From assembly GCA_023397045.1 (NCBI GenBank), contig JAEWUR010000648.1, forward strand, positions 1-5,575: a stretch of 5,575 nucleotides of DNA, given 5' to 3'. Below the pieces are notes generated by a model. The model saw nothing but the letters and a program-made list of their open reading frames with translations. It was not told the DNA's origin and did not search any database. This document shows positions 1-5,575 of the stretch, in pieces; the stretch's first letter is position 1, and each line of letters starts with the position of its first letter. The stretch comes from Planctomycetota bacterium (lineage in GTDB: Bacteria > Planctomycetota > Planctomycetia > Pirellulales > Thermoguttaceae). A program made the translations under genes and the position numbers.

Positions 1-130
1 GATCCGCCGCAACCCCGACCGCATCCAGGTGCAGATGATTCGCGAAGGCATGGCCTGCGGCGCACCGGTTCGCATCACGAAGGGACTGACCCTCGATGCC
101 GGCAGTTCGACCGTACAGATCGCCTACCTG
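1..130 (+). repeat. Left arm of a 130-bp inverted repeat (copy of part of the GH57 gene)
   Basis: Bases 1-130 equal the reverse complement of 760-889 with a single mismatch (A at 115 against T expected from 775, a synonymous Val codon change). Identity stops sharply after 130. Bases 1-114 match perfectly. The mismatch is followed by a 15-base shared stretch (116-130), so the true breakpoint could be at 114/115, with 116-130 a microhomology shared by both source sequences. The arm starts exactly at a GATC, which in the other copy is part of a GGATCC at 885-890. Confidence 0.9.
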
Positions 131-316
131 AAGGATTTTGGCCCACAGGCTTATTTCGTCAATATCCCGACGAAGTTCATCTCGGCCGACGGCCGGACTT
201 TCTGGCTGTGCTACTCGGCCAATTTCACGCGCGACGGAAACAACAACGTGGTCTTCCAATCGAGCCCCGAAGGAAGCCGTTACGGCATGTGCCTGCGCGA
301 GGTAAACCTTCCGTAA
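2..316 (+). CDS. Chimeric open frame: glucanotransferase fragment joined to the C-terminus of an unrelated protein (partial)
   Basis: The frame is open from the left edge and stops with TAA at 314-316; the first ATG is at 29 but is probably not a real start. It has two parts. Up to about base 130 it encodes residues ~546-589 of the GH57 glucanotransferase found on the opposite strand at 343-2526, so this part is a duplicate. From about 131 it encodes roughly 61 residues of different origin (KDFGPQAYFVNIPTKF, then ISADGRTFWLCYSANF, ending SRYGMCLREVNLP). The ISADGRTFWLCYSANF stretch resembles the last blades of sialidase-like or DUF4185-type beta-propeller proteins, which often carry a 'S.DG+t.yl.+s' strand near the C-terminus; this is a tentative resemblance from memory. 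The likely reality is the 3' end of a propeller-type secreted or glycosidase-like gene whose true upstream part is replaced here. It converges on the glucanotransferase gene with 26 bases between stop codons. The function of the real gene cannot be given. Confidence 0.45.
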   Translation: MRRNPDRIQVQMIREGMACGAPVRITKGLTLDAGSSTVQIAYLKDFGPQAYFVNIPTKFISADGRTFWLCYSANFTRDGNNNVVFQSSPEGSRYGMCLREVNLP

Positions 317-321
317 CGGCT
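275..321. terminator. Possible bidirectional hairpin between convergent genes
   Basis: An 11-base perfect inverted repeat (AGCCGTTACGG at 275-285, CCGTAACGGCT at 311-321) encloses a 25-base loop. It includes the TAA stop of the plus-strand frame in its right arm and lies 22 bases past the stop of the minus-strand glucanotransferase gene. The position suits a shared terminator for both converging transcripts. No clear U-tract follows on the plus strand, and on the minus strand only a weak TCCTTC run follows, so a classical intrinsic terminator is not well supported. Confidence 0.3.
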
Positions 322-342
322 GCCTGAGTGGGAATCCGGGGC

Positions 343-2526
343 TCACAGCGCCGCGGCGACGGCTTCCTTCGACGAAGGATTTTCGACGCAAGGCGTGTCG
401 AGCGACATCTGCATGGTGACGCTCCAGCGCCCTTCCTTGTCGGCCTCGACCGTCCAGTGCGGCATGACGACCACCGACTGGTGAACCAGTTCGAATCCGC
501 CTTCCGATTGGCTGACGGTCTCGATCGGGAAGGTCCAGAAATGGGTCGGACGCGACATCTTCAGCCCGACGTTCAGCTTGAGCCATTCGTCGGTCAGCCC
601 CAGACCCAACGTGTTGTGTAGATCGAGTTTCGTTCCGAGTTGGCCGAGCAGATTGCCGTCGATATCCAAAAAGTTCCGCCCGTAGGCGTTCGACGGCATG
701 CCGGCGAAGTTGTACTCGACCGCGAAATGCAACGGCCGGTCGGTCGGCAGGTTCTCGAGCAGGTAGGCGATCTGAACGGTCGAACTGCCGGCATCGAGGG
801 TCAGTCCCTTCGTGATGCGAACCGGTGCGCCGCAGGCCATGCCTTCGCGAATCATCTGCACCTGGATGCGGTCGGGGTTGCGGCGGATCCGCGCTTCGTA
901 CAGACCGTTGATGAAATCGCCCCGTTGCGCGGCCGTGCCCGCGACAACGGCGTCGAGCGTGGCATCGTTGTCATAAAACAGGTCGACCAGACTCTTTCGC
1001 GCGTGGTCGTCATATTGCAGCCTCTGATCGAGATCGGGTTGCTTGAACACGATCCGTTCGTGGATGCTCGCGACTTGACCGTTGCCTTGGTTCCCGCCGG
1101 CAAGGATTTTTTGGTGATAGGCCTCGGGCCGTCGGGCGAGCGTGGCCAGCAAGTTGTGCGGAATGTGGCGAACGTCGAGTTCCAAAAGCTGTCCGCCGCG
1201 GCTCGGGGCCACCAAGGCCATGAGTCGGTCGTTCTCCAATCGCACTTCCTGCCGCGCGTCGAAATTGAAATCGTCGGCCGTGGCCTCGATCCAACTGTCG
1301 GTCCGTCCGATGGCCCGGTCCAACAGGTTGTCGGCGGCGATCAGGTGCTGATAGACGGCGTTTCGCAGGTGCGGAAGATAGATGCCACCGAACGCGCCGT
1401 GCCAATAGCTGCAATTACACTGTCCGCGATAGAGTTCGTATCGGGCTTGCTCGATCAACTCGGCGTTGACCAGATCGCCGGCGACCGAGGCGTCGAGCGT
1501 TTCCTGCAACCGGCGGCTGACCATCATCATCCGGGTGTACATCTCGTCCGATTCCGGATATTTCGCCTTGAAATTCCGCCAGAATCCGCCTCGAACGAAT
1601 GGCCGCAACGCCGACCAGTGCGGATCGTCGTGCATCTCGTGCGCGATCTGCTCGTATTTCACCAACTGCTCGGCAGGCAACGCCCATTCCGTCATCTCGC
1701 GATAGCTACAATCGGGCAGGTAGACCTTGCCGACCGGCGGGACGTTGTCGAACGCCTCGGCCATCGTCGTCACGTTGATCCACGATTGGTTCTGAACCAG
1801 GGCATCGAAAAATCGGGTGAGCCAGCCGTCTTCGTAGACGTGTTTCTTCGTTTCGGGCCAGGTGCCGAACTTCTCGCCGTCGTCGCCGAACACCGCGACC
1901 GCGTTCGGATTGGCCTCGGCCACTTTCGCCAGATAGTCGATCGTCTCTTGCGGCGAGGCGAACGGAATCGTGTAACGCAACCGCTCGCTGCCCGGGAAAA
2001 CCGACAGGACGCGGCCCTGGTCTTCGGTCAGCAGGTGGCCGGCCAGTTGCGACTCGGTCAGCCCGGCCGCCTTGAAGTGGAAATCGTCGAGAATCGTATA
2101 TTCAATGCCCGCGTCGACGAGATCGCTGGTGAACGACTGCTCCCAAACGCGTTCGGGAATCCACAGGCCGCGGATCGTCGCGCCCAGCCGGTTCTGCAGC
2201 CAGCGCGTATAGCCGCGGATCTGGCCGATGCGATCCTGCGAGGGGATCATCGCCAGGATCGGCTCGAAAAATGCGCCGCCGAGGATCTCGACGCGACCTT
2301 GTTCGACCAATCGCGCCAAACGATCGACATACTCCGGATGCCGCGCCGCCAACCACTCCATCAGCGAACCGCTGGTGTGCAGGGCAATCTTCAGCGACGC
2401 ATAACGTTCAAAGACATCGAGAAACGGCAGATAGCTGTCGTCGAACGCCTGCTGAAAAACGTCGTCGAAATTGCCGATGGGCTGATGGTTGTGCAGGGCG
2501 AGGATCAGTCGGATGCTGTTGGGCAT
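343..2526 (-). CDS. GH57 4-alpha-glucanotransferase (alpha-amylase family)
   Basis: A 727-residue enzyme predicted to transfer or cleave alpha-1,4-linked glucan segments in the cytoplasm; no signal peptide is visible. It resembles Thermococcus litoralis 4-alpha-glucanotransferase (659 residues) along its whole length. GH57 motifs occur in order: HNHQP (residues 12-16), GGAFFEP (83-89), LWIPERVWE (121-129) with the expected nucleophile Glu125, VFGDDGEKFG (212-221) with the expected acid/base Asp216, and SYREMTEWALP (274-284). A helical region follows, with KYPESDEMYTRMMMVS (322-337) and CNCSYWHGAFGGIYLPHLR (370-388). A C-terminal beta domain of the DUF1926 type runs from ~425 to ~715, with SQSEGG near 672-677, a motif conserved in this enzyme class. 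The catalytic pair matches Glu123/Asp214 of the T. litoralis enzyme with an offset of two, which supports the ATG start at 2526. No good ribosome binding site precedes it. It lies 75 bases after the galT-type gene on the same strand, so co-transcription is plausible. Exact activity (transferase versus amylase) is not decided by sequence. Residues ~546-589 are duplicated in inverted form at 1-130. Confidence 0.93.
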   Translation of the reverse strand: MPNSIRLILALHNHQPIGNFDDVFQQAFDDSYLPFLDVFERYASLKIALHTSGSLMEWLAARHPEYVDRLARLVEQGRVEILGGAFFEPILAMIPSQDRIGQIRGYTRWLQNRLGATIRGLWIPERVWEQSFTSDLVDAGIEYTILDDFHFKAAGLTESQLAGHLLTEDQGRVLSVFPGSERLRYTIPFASPQETIDYLAKVAEANPNAVAVFGDDGEKFGTWPETKKHVYEDGWLTRFFDALVQNQSWINVTTMAEAFDNVPPVGKVYLPDCSYREMTEWALPAEQLVKYEQIAHEMHDDPHWSALRPFVRGGFWRNFKAKYPESDEMYTRMMMVSRRLQETLDASVAGDLVNAELIEQARYELYRGQCNCSYWHGAFGGIYLPHLRNAVYQHLIAADNLLDRAIGRTDSWIEATADDFNFDARQEVRLENDRLMALVAPSRGGQLLELDVRHIPHNLLATLARRPEAYHQKILAGGNQGNGQVASIHERIVFKQPDLDQRLQYDDHARKSLVDLFYDNDATLDAVVAGTAAQRGDFINGLYEARIRRNPDRIQVQMIREGMACGAPVRITKGLTLDAGSSTVQIAYLLENLPTDRPLHFAVEYNFAGMPSNAYGRNFLDIDGNLLGQLGTKLDLHNTLGLGLTDEWLKLNVGLKMSRPTHFWTFPIETVSQSEGGFELVHQSVVVMPHWTVEADKEGRWSVTMQMSLDTPCVENPSSKEAVAAAL
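760..889 (-). repeat. Right arm of the 130-bp inverted repeat, inside the GH57 glucanotransferase gene
   Basis: This is the native copy. It sits within the C-terminal domain of the intact 727-residue GH57 protein (about residues 546-589), in frame and without disruption, so the left arm at 1-130 is the displaced one. The arms are separated by 629 bases (131-759). Confidence 0.9.
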
Positions 2527-2601
2527 GATGATAGTGTACGGTTAGGTCGATCAAGGATGGGGGGACGGGAATAATTCCTTAATCGGCAACCGCACCCCAT
2601 C
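2527..2601 (-). other. 75-base spacer between galT-type and glucanotransferase genes
   Basis: No convincing promoter, terminator or ribosome binding site is seen. It contains an 11-base palindrome, GGAATAATTCC (2568-2578), and a run of six G on the plus strand (2559-2564), read as C on the transcribed sense strand. The palindrome could be a small operator, but this rests only on its symmetry. The short length fits an operon spacer. Confidence 0.3.
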
Positions 2602-3642
2602 TTATCCAGTCTGCCTTGCTGGAATATTTTGCGGGTCCGATAAATCGGCCTCAACTTCGCGCAGGAACGCCGCTGCCTGCTCCGGCGGCACTGGATTGAT
2701 GTAAAAACCGGTACCCCACTCAAAGCCAGCCGTTTTCGTCAAACTCGGCATAATCTCTATATGCCAGTGATAATGGCCCAACTCCTGCGTGTCAAATGGT
2801 CCTGTATGAATAATATAGTTGTAGGCCGGCTGGTCAAGCGCCGCCTCGATCTTGGTGATCACCTGCCGCATGACCCCGGACAACTCATCCACCTCGTTTT
2901 TTTGGATGTTTTCGAAGTGGCTCGAGTGACTCTTCGGCAGGATCCAGGTCTCGAAGGGGAATCGGCTGGCGAACGGACAAAATGCCACGAAGCCCGGGGT
3001 GTCGAGCACGATGCGTTTTTCGGTGGCCAGCTCTTGCTGGATCATGTCGCAATAGACGCACCGACCGCGATAATTGTAAAACTCCAACGAGCCAGTCATC
3101 TCTTCCCAAACGTTGATCGGAACGATCGGCGTGACGATCAGTTGGCTGTGACTGTGTTCCAACGACGCGCCGGCCGCGGCGCCGACATTCTTGAAAATCA
3201 TCCCGTAGACCAGCCGAGGATCCTTTTTCAGGTCGACCAGCCGGTCGCGGTAGACCCAAAACACCTCGCGCAGTTGCTCTTCGGAAAGTTCCGACGTGCT
3301 AACGATGTGCTTCGGCGATTCGATGATCACTTCGTGCGCCCCGACGCCGCGCATCATGTCGTAGATGCCTTCGCCGCGCTTGTTCAAATGGCCTTCGATC
3401 TCGAGCGCGGGAAACTTGTTCGGAATGACGCGCACGCGCCAGCCTTCCCGGTTGCGTTGCGAGCCGGGCCGGCGGTAGGCGATGATTTCGTCGGTGGTTT
3501 TGTCTTCGTTTCCTTCGCAAAACGGGCAGAAACGACCCTTCTGCCGTTGCGGCGTGGTGTCGAAATCGTGCGGGCGTTTGGCGCGGGCGCTGGCGATGAT
3601 CACCCAGCGTCCGACGATCGGGTCTTTGCGTAGATCGGGCAT
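2602..3642 (-). CDS. galT: Galactose-1-phosphate uridylyltransferase family protein (GalT or ADP-glucose phosphorylase-like)
   Basis: A 346-residue cytoplasmic nucleotidyl-transferase of the HIT superfamily, about the usual length for GalT (~350). GalT exchanges UMP between UDP-glucose and galactose-1-phosphate through a uridylyl-histidine intermediate. Visible features: N-terminal [18 protein letters not shown] (7-24); a zinc-type CPFC (39-42); NKFPAL (75-80); the active-site motif HSHSQ (163-167), whose second His (165) is the expected nucleophile; a further CVYC pair (195-198); and HYHWHIEI (290-297) in the C-terminal domain. E. coli GalT has HPHGQ at this site. The HSHSQ version is, from memory, also that of Arabidopsis ADP-glucose phosphorylase (At5g18200), a GalT relative. 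With GH57 glucan enzymes on both sides, a role with glucose-1-phosphate and ADP-glucose is a real alternative. The ATG at 3642 gives the full N-terminal domain. No Shine-Dalgarno precedes it; instead a C-rich array (on the sense strand) ends about 10 bases upstream. The gene symbol reflects the family rather than proven activity. Confidence 0.88.
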   Translation of the reverse strand: MPDLRKDPIVGRWVIIASARAKRPHDFDTTPQRQKGRFCPFCEGNEDKTTDEIIAYRRPGSQRNREGWRVRVIPNKFPALEIEGHLNKRGEGIYDMMRGVGAHEVIIESPKHIVSTSELSEEQLREVFWVYRDRLVDLKKDPRLVYGMIFKNVGAAAGASLEHSHSQLIVTPIVPINVWEEMTGSLEFYNYRGRCVYCDMIQQELATEKRIVLDTPGFVAFCPFASRFPFETWILPKSHSSHFENIQKNEVDELSGVMRQVITKIEAALDQPAYNYIIHTGPFDTQELGHYHWHIEIMPSLTKTAGFEWGTGFYINPVPPEQAAAFLREVEADLSDPQNIPARQTG

Positions 3643-3652
3643 GGAAATATAT

Positions 3653-3687
3653 CTAGGGGCTAGGGATTAGGGGCTAGGGGTTAGGAA
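3653..3687 (+). repeat. Telomere-like 7-base tandem array with G-quadruplex motif
   Basis: Five 7-base units in a row: CTAGGGG, CTAGGGA, TTAGGGG, CTAGGGG, TTAGGAA. The plus strand has four G-runs of three or four (3656-3659, 3663-3665, 3670-3673, 3677-3680) with loops of 3, 4 and 3 bases, which fulfils the canonical G-quadruplex pattern. The plus strand is the template for the galT-type gene, and the array starts 11 bases ahead of its start codon, so the sense strand and any leader RNA are C-rich there. It may be a dispersed intergenic repeat of the genome, or affect transcription or translation of the gene. Confidence 0.75.
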
Positions 3688-3694
3688 TAATGCT

Positions 3695-3762
3695 GAAGGA
3701 TGAATGTTGAATGTTGAATGCCGGACAGAACTGTTGATGATTCCATTCATCATTCATCCTTC
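3695..3762. repeat. Imperfect 19-base inverted repeat with GAATG-type short repeats
   Basis: The left arm (3695-3713) and the reverse complement of the right arm (3744-3762) match at 18 of 19 positions, with a 30-base loop. The left arm runs on into further TTGAATG copies, and after the right arm comes another CATTCATCATT (3765-3775), so the block is built from repeated TGAATG/CATTCA words. It lies between the stop of the GH57 amylase-family gene (3782) and the galT-type gene, where an RNA hairpin could act as a weak terminator, processing site or mRNA stabiliser. It lacks a U-tract. The low-complexity, AT-richer character differs from the flanking genes and suggests a dispersed intergenic repeat. 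Confidence 0.65.
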
Positions 3763-3781
3763 CGCATTCATCATTTCTCTT

Positions 3782-5575
3782 TCACGCTTGCCACATGATG
3801 AGTTCGTAGTCGGGCGACGGCACGCGGGTCTCGATGACGCCTTCGTGCGGAATCCGCTCGACCGGCTGCTTGTCTTTGAGCAGTTCGATGTAGAAATGCA
3901 CCGGCTCGTCGGTCTTGCGAGCGAGGCTGCGGAATGGAATCGCCATTTCGAAAAGTTGATCGGCCGCCGCCTGCGCGTGCGTTCCCGAAATCGACAGCCC
4001 ATGACGCCAGAGTTGCACCTCGGGCTCTTTTCGGCTCGGATTGACGATCACCACTTCGAAGCCTTCGGGTTCCAAGAACACCATTCGCACGGCTTGCACC
4101 TCGGCCAGTTGCTCGCGGAACGGACCGCCGCGCGCGTCGAGCCGCAACAGCAGCCGCTCGGTGTCGAAACCGAAGTACAGGTCGGCGACGTAACCTTGCG
4201 TGACCATGCTCATCGTGCCGCGCGAGCCGCCGCAGACGTAATGGCCGGCATTGATCCATTCGAAATACGTGCGCCGCCCGTCGATTTTCACGCTCAACAA
4301 TCCGGTCGGCTCCGAATAGACCTGCGACGGGCGATGGCCCATGCGGATCGGACGGGTCAACTCGGTCGGCGGATTCTCGCCGAGCACCGTGTAGACGTTC
4401 TGCAAGTGCTTGCGGAACAGCCGGTCGAACAGGCCGTCTTGGGCGCTGCTGTGGCTGTCGCCGAACCACCAGAACCAGTCGCTGCCTTCGGCGATGAAAA
4501 GTTCCTGCCACGCCTGGGCGATCTTGTCGGCCGGCTTCGACTTGCGGTTGGCGATGCCCACGAGCCACTGTCGGGTTTCATAGACCGCATCCCACGCGCG
4601 ATTGCATTCGGGATGACCGATCCAGATGCCGAAATTGTGCTGGATCCAGCTTCCGGGGAACAGGTGGCCCAGCTTGTCGGTCGCCGGATGCTTCGCAAGA
4701 TAGTCGCCGATGCGCGCCGACTTGATCCGCGGATGTTGCGCGACGCGGCGATAAACGCCCCGAAGGAAATCGACGCCCGCGTTCGGGTAATACTCCCAGC
4801 AGTTCTCGCCGTCGAGGATGATGCTGACCAGCGTGGGCCGATGGCCTGCGTTGCCGCCGGTCGCATGGCCGATCGCCTCGATCTTGCCGATGAAATCGTT
4901 GACCGCGTGGTTCTGATCGTAGCGCTGATAGTGGAAACCGATCTGGTCGCTCATCGCGTGATCGCGGAAGACGATCTGGACCGACTTGCCTTGCTCCTCG
5001 ACGCGCCAGGGTCGATACAGCATCTCGGGATTACGCAGGAATCCGTTGCCGTCGCGAGAAACCCAACCGTCGGTCGAACAGGAGAGGATCTCCTCGTCGG
5101 TGCCGATCCATTGGATGCCGGCCTCGGCGATGATCGGAATGATCCCCTGGCAAACCGATCCTTCCGACGGCCACATGCCGCGCGGTTTTTGGCCGAACAG
5201 CTTTTCGTGGAACTCGATGCCGCGGCGGACGTGTTCGCGAACGTCTTCTCCGTAGCCTTCCAAGTGGCTCGGCAGCATCACGTTGGGCATCGCCCGGCGC
5301 GCAAGACGCTTGTCCCACAGCAGCGGCATGATCGGATGATAGAACGGCGTCGTGGTCAACTCGACCTGTCCCCGCTCCATCAATTCGCGATGCAAGGGAA
5401 CCACCTCCCGAAGCAGTTCCATCTGCTTGTCCAGGAGCCACTGTTTTTCCTTCTCGGTCCAGTGGCGGCCTTTGCTCCGGAAATCGGCCAGCTCCTTGTC
5501 GTGCTCGAAACACAACGGGTGCATCCACACCAGGTTCGACCAGCATTGCAGGTCGATGATGTCCTTCTTGTTGAA
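3782..5575 (-). CDS. GH57 alpha-amylase-family glycoside hydrolase (COG1449 type), 5' partial
   Basis: 597 residues are visible. The frame is open through the right edge (FNKKDIIDLQCWSNL precedes the GTG at 5530), so the GTG is internal and the N-terminus with the HQP motif is outside the window. The protein is predicted to hydrolyse or rearrange alpha-1,4-glucans. Numbering from the window edge, it shows the helical segment KGRHWTEKEKQWLLDKQ (~35-51), VELTTTPFYHPI (~71-82), the nucleophile motif GMWPSEGS with Glu138 (codon 5162-5164), and the acid motif ILDGENCWEYYPNAG with Asp255 (codon 4811-4813). These are followed by FPGSWIQHNFGIWIG (~306-320), the subfamily-typical SDWFWWFGDSH (~365-375), and a C-terminal beta-sandwich region (~415-597) with EWINAGHYVCGG and LYFGFDTERLLLRLD. 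This differs from the downstream glucanotransferase: it is the long 'alpha-amylase/alpha-mannosidase' GH57 class, so the two are not recent duplicates. It is the first visible gene of a three-gene same-strand row, with 139 bases to the galT-type gene. Substrate and end-product specificity cannot be read from sequence. Confidence 0.9.
   Translation of the reverse strand, partial: FNKKDIIDLQCWSNLVWMHPLCFEHDKELADFRSKGRHWTEKEKQWLLDKQMELLREVVPLHRELMERGQVELTTTPFYHPIMPLLWDKRLARRAMPNVMLPSHLEGYGEDVREHVRRGIEFHEKLFGQKPRGMWPSEGSVCQGIIPIIAEAGIQWIGTDEEILSCSTDGWVSRDGNGFLRNPEMLYRPWRVEEQGKSVQIVFRDHAMSDQIGFHYQRYDQNHAVNDFIGKIEAIGHATGGNAGHRPTLVSIILDGENCWEYYPNAGVDFLRGVYRRVAQHPRIKSARIGDYLAKHPATDKLGHLFPGSWIQHNFGIWIGHPECNRAWDAVYETRQWLVGIANRKSKPADKIAQAWQELFIAEGSDWFWWFGDSHSSAQDGLFDRLFRKHLQNVYTVLGENPPTELTRPIRMGHRPSQVYSEPTGLLSVKIDGRRTYFEWINAGHYVCGGSRGTMSMVTQGYVADLYFGFDTERLLLRLDARGGPFREQLAEVQAVRMVFLEPEGFEVVIVNPSRKEPEVQLWRHGLSISGTHAQAAADQLFEMAIPFRSLARKTDEPVHFYIELLKDKQPVERIPHEGVIETRVPSPDYELIMWQA

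Noticed and set aside
1..889. Insertion sequence with terminal inverted repeats at 1-130 and 760-889
   Set aside because: The arms are coding sequence of a GH57 enzyme, there is no transposase between them, and the right arm is an undisturbed part of an intact gene.
640..2574. A 644-codon plus-strand open frame opposite the glucanotransferase gene
   Set aside because: It is antisense to a protein with complete GH57 motifs and clear full-length family resemblance. Its translation shows no recognisable domain and is rich in Arg, Val and Asp as expected of a GC-rich antisense frame.
2761..3633. A 290-codon plus-strand open frame opposite the galT-type gene
   Set aside because: It mirrors the real GalT-family frame, and its translation has no recognisable motif. 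It is explained by GC-rich codon bias.
3646..3651. TATATT on the minus strand as a -10 promoter element for the galT-type gene
   Set aside because: It ends only a few bases before the ATG, too close for a normal transcript leader, and no -35 partner is seen. It is more likely chance AT-rich sequence.
3653..3762. A CRISPR array in the spacer with short repeats
   Set aside because: The units are 6-7 bases and tandem, with no unique spacers of constant length, so they do not form a CRISPR.
5528..5530. GTG as the start codon of the right-hand GH57 gene
   Set aside because: The frame continues to the window edge with family-typical residues (DLQCWSNLVWMHP), and the N-terminal HQP motif of GH57 is still missing. 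The gene is therefore cut by the window rather than starting here.

Overview
This GC-rich bacterial window carries three consecutive minus-strand genes for alpha-glucan (glycogen/starch-like) and sugar-1-phosphate metabolism. From upstream to downstream they are a GH57 alpha-amylase-family protein (5' end outside the window), a galactose-1-phosphate uridylyltransferase family protein (galT-type), and a GH57 4-alpha-glucanotransferase. Weak or absent Shine-Dalgarno sequences, the protein style, and the intergenic repeat types (TAGGGG arrays, GAATGATGAATG-type repeats) suggest a member of the Planctomycetes, perhaps Pirellulales. That placement is an impression from memory, not a computed assignment.

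Layout: 1-316 holds a plus-strand open frame that looks chimeric. Its first ~130 bases are an almost perfect inverted copy of an internal part of the glucanotransferase gene (760-889). The rest encodes the C-terminus of an unrelated protein. 317-342 is a short gap between converging genes, with a hairpin just beside it. 343-2526 (minus) is the glucanotransferase. 2527-2601 is a 75-base spacer. 2602-3642 (minus) is the galT-type gene. 3643-3781 is a 139-base spacer with two unusual repeat structures: a telomere-like 7-base tandem array able to form a G-quadruplex, and a long imperfect inverted repeat. 3782-5575 (minus) is the second GH57 protein, running off the right edge. No stretch over 300 bases lacks a gene, and I saw no tRNA, rRNA, CRISPR or insertion sequence.

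How the genes may work together: the two GH57 enzymes belong to different subfamilies and both keep their catalytic Glu and Asp. They would cut or rearrange alpha-1,4-glucans. The nucleotidyl-transferase between them would connect sugar-1-phosphates to nucleotide sugars. Its HSHSQ active-site motif and glucan context leave open that it acts on ADP-glucose/glucose-1-phosphate rather than in the Leloir galactose pathway. I find no clearly new biological system. The most notable points are the fold-back junction at the left end, which is most likely an artefact, and the quadruplex-forming array directly upstream of the galT-type start codon.
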